Assembly (NCBI RefSeq): GCF_001269985.1
Contig: NZ_BBZB01000001.1
Span: 3,596,001-3,660,000 of the forward strand
Length of the DNA: 64,000 nucleotides
Origin: Pseudoalteromonas sp. '520P1 No. 423'
GTDB lineage: Bacteria; Pseudomonadota; Gammaproteobacteria; Enterobacterales; Alteromonadaceae
Direction: 5' to 3'
Within the stretch, counting starts at the first letter, position 1; every line of letters starts with the position of its first letter. Under the pieces are notes generated by a model. That model did not search any database and was not told the origin of the DNA. It saw only the letters and a program-made list of their open reading frames with translations. The position numbers and the translations under genes were made by a program. This document shows, in pieces, positions 29,299 to 38,166 of the stretch.

Positions 29299-30249
29299 GT
29301 GAAATCATTCAGACTTTTTGTTGCTCAAGTATTAGAAAGTTCCGGAGAACAAATAAATCGGGGCCGCTACCTCGATTTTTGCTTAGTATTACTTATTTTA
29401 ATTAATGTTATAGCGATCGTGATTGAATCAGTTCAGAGCATAGCCATCGAATATCGCATATATTTTATTTGGATTGAAATCATTTCAGTTGGCATATTCA
29501 CCATAGAATATTTAGCGAGAATTTGGGCATGTGTTGATAAAGAAAAATATAGAAATAGCGGTGATAGCCATTTTATAATGCGGCTAAAATACATCACCAG
29601 CCCTTTAGCTCTGATAGATTTATTGGCTATTTTACCTTCTTATTTAATGCTATTTGTGTCTTTTGATTTACGTTTTTTACGTGTAATACGCTTAATGCGC
29701 GTATTTAAACTCACCCGTTATTCACGCGCAATGCAGTTGTTATTACAATCATTTAAAGAAGAAGCCAGCTCACTTGGTGCTGCTTTTTTTATCATGGCAA
29801 TTGTACTGATCCTCGCCTCATGCGGTATATATTTAATAGAACATGATGTACAGCCAGATAAGTTTGGCTCTATACCTGAATCTATGTGGTGGGCCATGGC
29901 CACATTAACAACGGTAGGTTATGGTGATGTTGTACCAATCACGCCATTAGGCCGTTTTTTTGGCGGCCTGATCACGGTATTAAGCATGGGCATGGTTGCA
30001 ATCCCTACAGGTTTATTAGCTTCTAGTTTTTCTGAACAATTAAGAAAACGTCGCACATTATTTGAAGATACTGTGCATGCTTTTTTAGAAGACGGAAAAT
30101 TAACAGATGATGAAAAAAACAAACTAGAACGACTGAGATTAGAGCTAGGTTTAGGTAAACAAGAAGCTAAATTAGCAATAAAAAAACAACAAAGTAGTTT
30201 ATATCAAAAGCACTACTGCCCACATTGTGGTAAAAATACACAAAATTGA
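29299..30249 (+). CDS. Voltage-gated potassium channel family ion transporter
   Basis: The 316-residue protein has six transmembrane helices. The S4-like segment is FLRVIRLMRVFKLTRYSR (about residues 117-134) and the selectivity filter is TTVGYGDVVP (about 205-214). A short helical cytoplasmic tail ends with CPHC, one zinc-knuckle-like pair (HYCPHCGKNTQN). The start is GTG with AGGT about 7 nt upstream. It follows the histidine kinase by 58 bases and may share its transcript. Confidence 0.9.
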   Translation: MKSFRLFVAQVLESSGEQINRGRYLDFCLVLLILINVIAIVIESVQSIAIEYRIYFIWIEIISVGIFTIEYLARIWACVDKEKYRNSGDSHFIMRLKYITSPLALIDLLAILPSYLMLFVSFDLRFLRVIRLMRVFKLTRYSRAMQLLLQSFKEEASSLGAAFFIMAIVLILASCGIYLIEHDVQPDKFGSIPESMWWAMATLTTVGYGDVVPITPLGRFFGGLITVLSMGMVAIPTGLLASSFSEQLRKRRTLFEDTVHAFLEDGKLTDDEKNKLERLRLELGLGKQEAKLAIKKQQSSLYQKHYCPHCGKNTQN

Positions 30250-30343
30250 GTTTAGTATTTAATTGGTTTTAATATTCAAAATTCGAGCTGATAAATACTG
30301 TAATAAATATTGCCTAGCTCAATAATTTCACCGAACGATCATG

Positions 30344-30376
30344 TGTCATTCCCGAGTTGTTTTATCGGGAATCTCA
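30344..30376 (+). repeat. Intergenic hairpin repeat, copy 1
   Basis: TCATTCCCGA, a 10-nt loop GTTGTTTTAT-like, and TCGGGAATCTC form a hairpin. It belongs to the same small repeat family as the three copies at 31033-31227 and lies downstream of the SMI1/KNR4 gene. Confidence 0.65.
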
Positions 30377-30449
30377 TTAAAAAAAACCAGACTAAAGCCT
30401 TAAAACTAAACCTCTTCTAACGCTCGTTAATTACATTCAAAATATTTAA

Positions 30450-30899
30450 TTAAAGCTTGTTAAACTCATCTAACCAGTCTAAAAAAGAATTAGATACTTT
30501 TGTAACTGTGCAAACATCACGTTCAAAAAACCAGACAGGTAAATCAGTTTGTTGTGCTTCACAATCAGCTAACTTAAAGCAAAACATATTTCCCTTACAA
30601 TCTGATGCAAACAAAACATGCCCTTTTGGCATACCTGTTAATTCATATAACTGAGAAAGTGAAGATACATCTTCAAGTGATAAAAAATCTTGTACTTCAG
30701 AAATATCAGAGCCTAAATCACAGATTTTAGTTAATACATTAGGCGTATGAACTAAACCATAGGTAGATATTAAATATTTATATGAGTCAGGTAAAAAACC
30801 ATTTATCTTAGATTCAAGTTCTAAAATATCTTGTTCAGCGATAGGCACCATAGCCTGCTTACTGCCCCAATTTTTTACAAATAGATCTATGTTTTTCAT
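30450..30899 (-). CDS. SMI1/KNR4 family protein (immunity-protein-like)
   Basis: The 149-residue protein has the SMI1/KNR4 fold signatures: LESKINGFLPDSYKYLISTYG near residue 25, then a central acidic region and VLFASDCKGNMFCFKL (about 92-107). Many bacterial members are immunity proteins of polymorphic or contact-dependent toxins. No toxin gene is adjacent, so this would be an orphan. It is flanked on both sides by hairpin repeats, which hints at a mobile or recently placed gene. Function beyond family membership is inference. Confidence 0.8.
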   Translation of the reverse strand: MKNIDLFVKNWGSKQAMVPIAEQDILELESKINGFLPDSYKYLISTYGLVHTPNVLTKICDLGSDISEVQDFLSLEDVSSLSQLYELTGMPKGHVLFASDCKGNMFCFKLADCEAQQTDLPVWFFERDVCTVTKVSNSFLDWLDEFNKL

Positions 30900-31032
30900 T
30901 TAAGGTACTCCAATACTAATAACGTACCGATAGAATTTATCTAAAGGTAAAAATTGTTGGCTAGAATAGGCTACAAAGCCACAAAAACCAGTGGTTTTGT
31001 TTTATTAAGTTACGAGATAGAAGCATCATTTT

Positions 31033-31063
31033 TCATTCCCTCAGTGCTTTATAGGGAATCTCA
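31033..31063 (+). repeat. Intergenic hairpin repeat, copy 2
   Basis: TCATTCCCT ... AGTGCTTTAT ... AGGGAATCTCAT: the same hairpin family with paired changes in the stem. Confidence 0.6.
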
Positions 31064-31100
31064 TCATCAGATATAAACCTACAACTAAAAATTAAAACTA

Positions 31101-31130
31101 GATCTCCGATAAAACACCTCGGAGATGACG
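31101..31130 (-). repeat. Intergenic hairpin repeat, copy 3 (inverted)
   Basis: The minus strand reads CGTCATCTCCGAGGTGTTTT then ATCGGAGATC, matching the other copies in loop and layout. The stem has changed to CTCCGA/TCGGAG on both sides, a compensatory change. Confidence 0.6.
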
Positions 31131-31200
31131 TTTTTGAAGTTTATAGTCATTGTAGTTTTTACATTTGTCTAATCCTATTACGATACAGACTAATCGGCAG

Positions 31201-31230
31201 TTATTCCCGAAGTGTTTTATCGGGAATCAC
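31201..31230 (+). repeat. Intergenic hairpin repeat, copy 4
   Basis: ATTCCCGA, loop AGTGTTTTA, TCGGGAAT: a perfect hairpin of the same family. Confidence 0.65.
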
Positions 31231-31290
31231 ACTTTAAGACGTTTACACCAATCTCAAGATTGACACCTTTCGCCTTTAATCACACCCTAA

Positions 31291-31425
31291 AGTAAATGGG
31301 TTAACCAATTTCCCAGAGGAAAGGTAATATTATCTTCACAAAGTGGTCATTTAGTTCCAGCTGTTCAACCTGAGTTGGTCATTCAAGAGCTAACTTCCTT
31401 AATAAAGCGTATAAATTCCAATTAA
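31291..31425 (+). pseudogene. Alpha/beta hydrolase remnant (C-terminal fragment)
   Basis: The plus strand reads WVNQFPRGKVILSSQSGHLV then PAVQPELVIQELTSLIKRIN and TAA. This looks like the C-terminal end of an alpha/beta hydrolase, with the catalytic His in SGHLVPAVQPE. No start, no nucleophile elbow and no upstream homology are present. The rest of the 30900-31544 region holds only hairpin repeats and no other recognisable gene. Confidence 0.6.
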
Positions 31426-31544
31426 TATTAAATAAATGCAAGTTAGAATGCTTTATTCAATGGTTGGCGGTGACGAAACACACATGACAATGAGCCGACA
31501 GAGGCTGTTTCATCAACTAATGAGGCAATAAGCTCCAAATAACT

Positions 31545-34500
31545 TTATGGCTCAAACTCCTTACCCCAATCCTTACTCAATAACGCAACTACACCCTCAC
31601 TAGGGACAGGTTTTGAGAATAAAAATCCTTGTAGGTATGAACACCCTAACATTTCTAAAAATTGAACTTGTTCAAAAGTTTCTACACCTTCTGCGACACA
31701 TTCTTTACCAAGACTATGTGCCATTGCCAATGTTGAATTGATGATGGTTTCATCATTGGTATCTACGCCAATATCTTTAACAAAACTCTGATCTATTTTA
31801 AGTACGTCTATTGGGAATTTTTTTAAGTAAGTAAGAGATGAATAACCCGTGCCAAAGTCATCTAAATAGATTTTACAGCCAAAATACTTTAGTTGCTGCA
31901 TGCACTCTAACGCTTTATCAGAGTCATGCATTAGTACTGTTTCAGTAATTTCAAATACAAGATGTTTAGGCTTAATGTCATATTCATTAATTAAAGATGA
32001 AATACAGCTAAATAATTGCGGGTTTTCAAAGTCTTTTGCTGATAAATTAACTGATAAATAACACTCAGGTAAAACGGTTAACCAATCAGATAAATCTTTC
32101 AATGCTCTTTGAAGTGTTGCTAGTGTTATTTTTTTAATTAAACCAGTGCTCTCAGCTGCTGGTATAAATTCACTAGGAGAAACCATACGGCCATTATCTG
32201 GCCATCTTAACAACACTTCAAAACCTAATGTTTTTTGTGTGATAACACATATAATTGGCTGATAATAATTAATGAACTTATCGTCTTCAAATGCTAATTT
32301 AAGGTCACTTTCTAACTGTAATTTTCTTTGAATCTTATGATTCATTTCTTGGCGGAAAAACTGATAACTATCACTACTATGTTTTTTAGCATGAAACATG
32401 GCGATATCAGCAGCTTTTAACAAGTCATTTGTTTCATCAGCATCTTCTGGAAACATTGCTATGCCCATACTTGAACCGACACTCACTTTTTGCAATCCCA
32501 ATTTTACAGGCTTTGAAATATCTTGTGCTAGCTTATTACAGACAGTTAAGACTTCATCAACGAGATCGATATCTTCTAGTAAGATAACAAACTCGTCACC
32601 ACCTAATCTGGCCACCGTATCTTGCTCTCTGAGTGCTAGTTTTAATCGATTTGCAATTTCAACCAATAATTCATCGCCATAATCATGACCTAAAGAATCG
32701 TTCACTTGCTTAAACCTATCCAAATCAATAAAGATTAAAGCCAGTGTATTTTCATGACGGCGCGCCAATTCTGTTGCATGGCTTATACGATCTAAAAGCA
32801 AAGAACGATTTGGTAATTTAGTTAGTGAGTCATAGTTTGCTAATACGCGTAATTCATTTTCAGCTTCTTTTTGTTCGCTTATATCTGTAATAACAACGAT
32901 GTAGTTTTCTATTGAATTATTTTGATTAGTTTCATCAGCAATCGCAGTGATCTTTATAATAACCGGATGTTTTACTTTATCTGGCGTTATGATTATTTCG
33001 TCAAATTGAAAGTGTTCTGAAGGTTTGAGTTTAGACAATATTCTTAAATAATTGAGACGGGTATTTTTACTTAAACCTAAATCTAACTTGCGACTTGATA
33101 CGATGTTTTTTGAAAGATTAAAATCATCTCTTACAGCTTGATTGGTCGCACGAACACGAAATTTTTTATCTAAAATAAAAACCCAGTCGCGAGTATGCTC
33201 AAATGCAGCACCAAATAAACGCGCGCTTTCTTCAAACACTAATTCACGTGTAATGTTGGTATAAGTACCAGATACATTAATAGGCTGACCATTATCCCAA
33301 ACCATTACTTTGCCTAAGTCTTTATACCAACGCCAATGACCTGCAATATGACGTATTCTATAAGTACATTCAAAAGCACCTTTGTTAGTAGATAAAAACT
33401 CAAGCCATTCGATTCTAAATTTAGCCCGATCTTCTGGGTGAATCTTTTTTAAATAATCATCTAAACTAATTTTTTCATTTTCATAACCCAGATCTGTAAT
33501 AAGCCTTGGCTGATAAATTAATGCTGAATCTGTATGCCAATCCCACACGCCAGAATGACTTGCTTGTAATGCCAACTTTAATCTTGCTTCACTTTGTTGT
33601 GTTTCTTTATGGGCTATCAATAGCTTACGTTGCATTTTATTACGTCGAGATAGCCAAACAAATATCACACTAAAAATTATAAATGCATAAGTGATTAACG
33701 CATAAGGCGAACGCCATGGTGCATAGGCCACATTTATTTTTAATGTGGCTGGTTTTGTATAAATACCTGTTAACGGATCTTTTGCACGAACGGATAGCGT
33801 GTATTTACCGGCATTTAATTTAGGAAACATCACTCGGTTAGTATTTCTGGTTGTGACTTTTTTACCATCAGATAATTGATATTCAAACTTAATACGATCT
33901 TGATATTTAAAGGCCATAGCAGAAAATGCGATATCTAAGCCAATATCATCATGATTTAATGCAATTTCATTTACTTGCGCTGTTGCTGGAATATCTAATT
34001 TACGAGACATCAATTGTACTGAAGTAATATTCACTTGCTCTATTAATGCTTGTTTTGGTCGATTATCAGAAGGTGTAAAAACAGTTATCCCTTTAACCGA
34101 ACCATAAGCAATTCGGCCATTGCTTAATTTAGTTCCTGTACTCCCATTGAACTCATTCACTTCAAGTCCATCTTCCACTGTATATTGTTGAAAATGCAAA
34201 TTATCAGGGTCTAATCGCCAAATTCCTTTATGACTACTCATCCAAATAATACCGATATCATCAACAAACATATCGTAAAGTAACGAGCCTATAAATTTAC
34301 GATCAATACGATGTACTTCTTTAAAGGTTTTTACATCTAAGCCAATCAAACCTAGTGTATTAAATGACAGCCATAAAACACCATTTTTATCTACAGCATA
34401 AGAATTAATATTAATATCAGCGGTATCTTTTTTGTGTAATTGATAAATGACTTCTAAAGATTCATTTATAATATCATAACGATATAAAGTGCCAGAAGCA

Positions 34501-36053
34501 TAAAATAGTGGAAAATTAGGTTTATCCGCAAGCGGCTCTAAAAACCCTATCGCCAAAAAGGGATCTATTGACTCAAAACCTTTATTTAAAGGGGTAATCG
34601 ATAACGTATTGAGATTGTATTTAAACATGCCATGATCAGGGTGGATACCATATAGCTCACCCTCTGAATTGGCATAAATACCATAAACCCTGTCTACAAG
34701 GTATTTTTCAAACTCTTTGCTGGTTGTTTTTGCTGGGGTAATTTCTTTTGAAACAGTATCAAACTTGAACAAACCGCGACTTGTTTGCAGCCATAGATCA
34801 TTTTTATAAGGTAGTAATTTAAAAATACTAAATTTTTTATTATATTCATCAATAATATAATCTTTTAAGTAGCCTTCGGTTTGATAGCTTTCTACATCTA
34901 ATTGGGTCAAACCATTTGCTGTACCTAACCAAAGTTTCTTTTTAAACTCTACAATATCCCATACATTATGATGCGTTAACCCTTGCCCCTTTACATTATC
35001 AGGATGATAATTAAAGAAGAAATAATCTACGTTTGGCACAAAAAAAGCGCCATCCGTTTTTGTTGCCAACCACATTGAGCCATGCTGATCTTCAATCATA
35101 TCAATAATACTGACATCTGATTGTGTATATTCGCTATCAGCTAAGCTATTATTTTTTACTAAATGATTATCTTCTGGGTAATATTCAAATACACCTTTAT
35201 CCGTTGCGAGTTTCAACTTATTTTGTTTTTGATATATCTTCCATATATTTAAATCGGCTATGTAAGTTGTAGATTTAAATGATACTTGCGGCTCTTCAAA
35301 TAATGATTGCGCATTGCTTATATCTACTTGATAAAGGCCCTTAACAGCACCCACCCAAAGTGTATTTTGATCTTTTAAAGCAAACGATTTTACATTATTT
35401 TGATCTATATGGATTTCAGTACTCTGAAGGTGATTTAGAACGCGCGTTCGACCAGATGCAATTTCATAAATATACGCGCCCTCGGTAGTACCAATATAAA
35501 TAAAACCTTGGTGATAAAATAATTGGCGGACCGCACTTTGAATTGTGGCATTTGGAATGTTGAATACAGGCTCTATTTTTCCAGTATGCATGTTTAATTT
35601 AGCTAAATCTCGCCCCCTACCTAACCAAATAGTGCCTGAATGACCTGAGTCTAATACACTAAAAACAGCTTTATACGATACTTCATTTTCGTTGGTTGGC
35701 GCTTTTACAAACTGTTTAAATTCAGCTGTATCAGGGTCATATCTAAAAACACCGACCAATAATGATGTAATCCAAATATAACCTTGGTTATCTTGATAAA
35801 TCACATCAATAATGGCATCGGCTAAAACATTATCAGGCCCTAAAACGGCTTCAACTTGATAGCCATCATATTTATTTAAGCCACCTTGGGTTGCTAACCA
35901 AAGGTAACCCTTTTTATCAACTATCAAGTTACTTACATAGCTTTGGGCTAACCCTTCATTAGGGGAAAGGCGCACAACTTTAGCTTGAACAGTTTGACAA
36001 ACAAAGCTTAAAACTATAAAAAATATAAAATTTAGAAATGTTCTATAAAACAA
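31545..36053 (-). CDS. Propeller-sensor diguanylate cyclase/phosphodiesterase (Reg_prop-YYY-TM-PAS-GGDEF-EAL)
   Basis: The 1502-residue protein has a signal peptide, periplasmic two-component-type propeller repeats (about 25-690, recurring GLWLATQGGLNKYDG-like units), a Y_Y_Y domain (about 700-770), one membrane helix (about 780-800), two PAS-like domains (about 825-1055), GGDEF (about 1065-1230) and EAL (about 1240-1490). GGDEF is intact (RLGGDEFVILLED) with an RxxD inhibitory site (REQD) five residues before it. The EAL signature reads EVL, with conserved DDFGTGYSSL and EGVE, so phosphodiesterase activity is plausible. It turns over cyclic di-GMP in response to an unknown periplasmic signal. 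The propeller resembles sensors of polysaccharide breakdown. Confidence 0.92.
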   Translation of the reverse strand: MFYRTFLNFIFFIVLSFVCQTVQAKVVRLSPNEGLAQSYVSNLIVDKKGYLWLATQGGLNKYDGYQVEAVLGPDNVLADAIIDVIYQDNQGYIWITSLLVGVFRYDPDTAEFKQFVKAPTNENEVSYKAVFSVLDSGHSGTIWLGRGRDLAKLNMHTGKIEPVFNIPNATIQSAVRQLFYHQGFIYIGTTEGAYIYEIASGRTRVLNHLQSTEIHIDQNNVKSFALKDQNTLWVGAVKGLYQVDISNAQSLFEEPQVSFKSTTYIADLNIWKIYQKQNKLKLATDKGVFEYYPEDNHLVKNNSLADSEYTQSDVSIIDMIEDQHGSMWLATKTDGAFFVPNVDYFFFNYHPDNVKGQGLTHHNVWDIVEFKKKLWLGTANGLTQLDVESYQTEGYLKDYIIDEYNKKFSIFKLLPYKNDLWLQTSRGLFKFDTVSKEITPAKTTSKEFEKYLVDRVYGIYANSEGELYGIHPDHGMFKYNLNTLSITPLNKGFESIDPFLAIGFLEPLADKPNFPLFYASGTLYRYDIINESLEVIYQLHKKDTADININSYAVDKNGVLWLSFNTLGLIGLDVKTFKEVHRIDRKFIGSLLYDMFVDDIGIIWMSSHKGIWRLDPDNLHFQQYTVEDGLEVNEFNGSTGTKLSNGRIAYGSVKGITVFTPSDNRPKQALIEQVNITSVQLMSRKLDIPATAQVNEIALNHDDIGLDIAFSAMAFKYQDRIKFEYQLSDGKKVTTRNTNRVMFPKLNAGKYTLSVRAKDPLTGIYTKPATLKINVAYAPWRSPYALITYAFIIFSVIFVWLSRRNKMQRKLLIAHKETQQSEARLKLALQASHSGVWDWHTDSALIYQPRLITDLGYENEKISLDDYLKKIHPEDRAKFRIEWLEFLSTNKGAFECTYRIRHIAGHWRWYKDLGKVMVWDNGQPINVSGTYTNITRELVFEESARLFGAAFEHTRDWVFILDKKFRVRATNQAVRDDFNLSKNIVSSRKLDLGLSKNTRLNYLRILSKLKPSEHFQFDEIIITPDKVKHPVIIKITAIADETNQNNSIENYIVVITDISEQKEAENELRVLANYDSLTKLPNRSLLLDRISHATELARRHENTLALIFIDLDRFKQVNDSLGHDYGDELLVEIANRLKLALREQDTVARLGGDEFVILLEDIDLVDEVLTVCNKLAQDISKPVKLGLQKVSVGSSMGIAMFPEDADETNDLLKAADIAMFHAKKHSSDSYQFFRQEMNHKIQRKLQLESDLKLAFEDDKFINYYQPIICVITQKTLGFEVLLRWPDNGRMVSPSEFIPAAESTGLIKKITLATLQRALKDLSDWLTVLPECYLSVNLSAKDFENPQLFSCISSLINEYDIKPKHLVFEITETVLMHDSDKALECMQQLKYFGCKIYLDDFGTGYSSLTYLKKFPIDVLKIDQSFVKDIGVDTNDETIINSTLAMAHSLGKECVAEGVETFEQVQFLEMLGCSYLQGFLFSKPVPSEGVVALLSKDWGKEFEP

Positions 36054-36170
36054 ATTATATACTCATTAAAATAACAGCAGATTGAATATAGACTTAATGA
36101 GTCTTTATTGTAACCAATTAGAAACAAAATCTACAAATTAAAATAACAATTAGTATGGGGAAAAAATAAG

Positions 36171-36608
36171 CTAATTATTAAGAAAATAACGCATTGCTGA
36201 AATCTTTCGCCCTTGATTTAAATAGTTATTAAGCATTATAGCTAAAGGTTCGGGCAGTGTTTGATATAAATTAAATCCAGTTGATAAGTACAAACCGGTT
36301 AAATGAGTATAAGGAAAAGTGGTGATATCACGATATTCAGTATTTTTATAAGAACTAATTAGATGACGAATAAGAGATTTGGCAATGCCTTTTTGGCGCA
36401 TTTTATCCGTGACAAATAAAGTACAAAGGAATAGATGCCCTGATATATTTTGTACTCTACAAGCAGCTATAATATCGCTATTGTGGCGTACGACCCATAC
36501 ATCATCTTGTTTATTTGCTCTGCCTTTAACACGATTTAAGTCGTAAAACTTATTGATGATGGGTGTTTTAATTTTATCTAATAGTGATATTTCAAAATTT
36601 TGCTGCAT
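36171..36608 (-). CDS. GNAT family N-acetyltransferase
   Basis: The 145-residue protein has the acetyl-CoA binding motif FVTDKMRQKGIAKSLI (R/Q-x-x-G-x-A, about residues 68-83) followed by a loop with TGLYLSTGF. The acceptor is unknown. It follows the small DUF3283-like gene by six bases on the same strand, so the two form an operon. Confidence 0.8.
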   Translation of the reverse strand: MQQNFEISLLDKIKTPIINKFYDLNRVKGRANKQDDVWVVRHNSDIIAACRVQNISGHLFLCTLFVTDKMRQKGIAKSLIRHLISSYKNTEYRDITTFPYTHLTGLYLSTGFNLYQTLPEPLAIMLNNYLNQGRKISAMRYFLNN

Positions 36609-36614
36609 AAAAAA

Positions 36615-36812
36615 CTACATTACAGCTAAGTATTGTTCAAACTGTTGTTTTAAATAATCTTGCTCTGAACTTGGGCGGGCTAAAATATTGCCATAAACAA
36701 CATCTCGGCTAGTTTTACCTTTTTTTATTTGATAGGCCCAATAAGATGCTTCATAATCTAGTTGGATTTGATATTTTTCATTTCTAGGTAATAAGCAAAG
36801 GTTATAGTTCAT
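36615..36812 (-). CDS. Small conserved protein, possibly DUF3283
   Basis: The 65-residue cytoplasmic protein begins MNYNLCLLPRNEKYQIQLDY and has ASYWAYQIKKGK. The layout resembles the short DUF3283 proteins of Vibrio and relatives, which have no known function. No membrane segment or metal motif is present. It lies directly upstream of the acetyltransferase. Confidence 0.6.
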   Translation of the reverse strand: MNYNLCLLPRNEKYQIQLDYEASYWAYQIKKGKTSRDVVYGNILARPSSEQDYLKQQFEQYLAVM

Positions 36813-36889
36813 TGAATGATATTTTAACTTTGAAATTTGCCTCAGTATAAATGATTTCGTTTTAAAAACCTAACGGTGTATCTATCACA

Positions 36890-37606
36890 ATGAATTTAAA
36901 ATTTTGGCTGTTCTTAAGTGCTTTTATATTAAGTACTTTAAGTACTAAAGTAGATGCTGCTAAGGAAGTCGTTTTCAATTTACCGATTAAAAATAGCCAA
37001 TCTCAATATGTTATTGAGCTTATGACGCTTGCCTACAAATCTTTAGGCTACGACTTAGTATTAAAAGAGCATCCATATGACACTGTATTACAGGCCGCAA
37101 ATCAAGGTGTATTTGATGGTCAATTAGGACGAATTGCTGATATTAGTAAAAATTACCCTGATCTTATAAAAGTCCCTTTTGCATTATTTGATTTTAAATT
37201 ATTGCTGATCCATGAAAAGAAAACCTGTGACCCATGTGATATTTCTCATTTTTCTTCTATAAGTTATAGATCTGGGTTTCCTGTTGCACATAAATTTTTG
37301 AACAAAGTGCAATATTTAGGAGAGCGTATACCGGTTCAAAATATTAAAACGCAATTATCTCTTTTAGCACAGAAGAAAGTAGATGCAGTTTTATTATTAA
37401 ATTTTCAGCTTTCTCATGATTTCCCCCACTTTGAAAGCGCTAACTATCAAACTCAAGAAGTGAGTTTTCTTAATTCCTATCATTTCTTACATGCAAAAAA
37501 TAAAGACTTAATAGCGCCTCTAACCAAAAAGTTATTAGCATTAAAAGAAAGTGGTGTGATTCAAAAGTTAAAAGATAAACATGGCATTAAGAGCTATCGC
37601 TTTTAA
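36890..37606 (+). CDS. Periplasmic substrate-binding-like protein (SBP family 3)
   Basis: The 238-residue protein has a signal peptide (first 23 residues, ending VDAA) and a type-2 periplasmic binding fold with LKEHPYDTVLQAANQGVFDG (about residues 55-75) and C-terminal KLLALKESGVIQKLKDKHG. It contains a CDPC pair near residue 115. No ABC transporter genes lie nearby; stand-alone proteins of this type are common in Alteromonadales. Ligand unknown. The 3' end overlaps the convergent DUF1289 gene by 4 bases. Confidence 0.8.
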   Translation: MNLKFWLFLSAFILSTLSTKVDAAKEVVFNLPIKNSQSQYVIELMTLAYKSLGYDLVLKEHPYDTVLQAANQGVFDGQLGRIADISKNYPDLIKVPFALFDFKLLLIHEKKTCDPCDISHFSSISYRSGFPVAHKFLNKVQYLGERIPVQNIKTQLSLLAQKKVDAVLLLNFQLSHDFPHFESANYQTQEVSFLNSYHFLHAKNKDLIAPLTKKLLALKESGVIQKLKDKHGIKSYRF

Positions 37607-37854
37607 AAATCAAAGCCATTTTGTTCACTGTGTTGCACTTCTTCATTCCTTTTACTCGCGGCGAGTTTTTGCTGATGACGTTTTTTCCTTTGCTGGCATA
37701 ACATTAGTACTTTCTTTTTCTCTGCAGTGCTCATTTTAAGCCAGTGAAACCGCTCATCTCTACTGCGATAGCACCCTAAACAAAAACCTCTAGAATTGGA
37801 TTCACATACATCAATACAGGGACTCGGAATTTCAAATATTTCAATTTGTTGCAT
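37603..37854 (-). CDS. DUF1289 domain protein
   Basis: The 83-residue protein has the DUF1289 cysteine pattern PSPCIDVC (about residues 11-18) and GFCLGCYRSRDE (about 28-39), four cysteines that probably bind metal, followed by a Lys/Arg-rich tail. The function of the family is unknown. Confidence 0.85.
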   Translation of the reverse strand: MQQIEIFEIPSPCIDVCESNSRGFCLGCYRSRDERFHWLKMSTAEKKKVLMLCQQRKKRHQQKLAASKRNEEVQHSEQNGFDF

Positions 37855-37938
37855 ATATCCCTCCCTTTATTAATAAATATGTCCAAACAAGGTTAATCAG
37901 TTTATACGACGCCACTCAATAAAGGTGTGAGGTATATT

Positions 37939-38100
37939 AATACCAGTTCCAGTAAGTTAGTGCTCAAATATAAATTAGGATAAATATTCAAGAGCAAGGC
38001 GCTTGATTGAGTAATAGCTCGCTATTGGGATTGAAAGCAACGCAGCTATTGGATATTTAGACCATTTAGATTGAGCATATATTTATTGGAGCTGGTATAA
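37939..38100. mobile_element. MITE-like intergenic repeat, about 160 bp
   Basis: The ends are imperfect inverted repeats: TACCAGTTCCAGTAA on the left and TTATTGGAGCTGGTA on the right, then TGCTCAAATATA and its near-complement further in. The interior holds CAAGAGCAAGGCGC and TTGAAAGCAACGCAGC, which resemble non-coding repeats I recall from Colwellia- and Alteromonas-type genomes. It encodes no protein. Whether other copies exist cannot be seen in this window. Confidence 0.6.
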
Positions 38101-38122
38101 GTATAGCCCGAATTTTAGGCAC

Positions 38123-38148
38123 AAAAAAACCGCTTAAGCGGCTTTTTT
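38123..38148. terminator. Bidirectional terminator after the acyltransferase gene
   Basis: The palindrome CCGCTTAAGCGG is flanked by A7 and T6 runs, 19 bases past the end of the acyltransferase gene. Confidence 0.8.
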
Positions 38149-38166
38149 AATGTTTATTTTCAGCTA

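Noticed and set aside
30344..31230. The hairpin repeats as REP elements mobilised by the IS200-type TnpA at 3794
   Set aside because: The TnpA is a standard IS200 type whose own end hairpins carry GCTTGC. The repeats share neither that core nor a REP-type tetranucleotide, so there is no evidence for a link.
30344..31230. CRISPR array
   Set aside because: Only four copies, irregular spacing, mixed orientation and a gene between them.
31426..31544. Possible gene remnant containing VGGDETHMTMSRQ on the plus strand
   Set aside because: Too short and without a clear family match; it may be chance.
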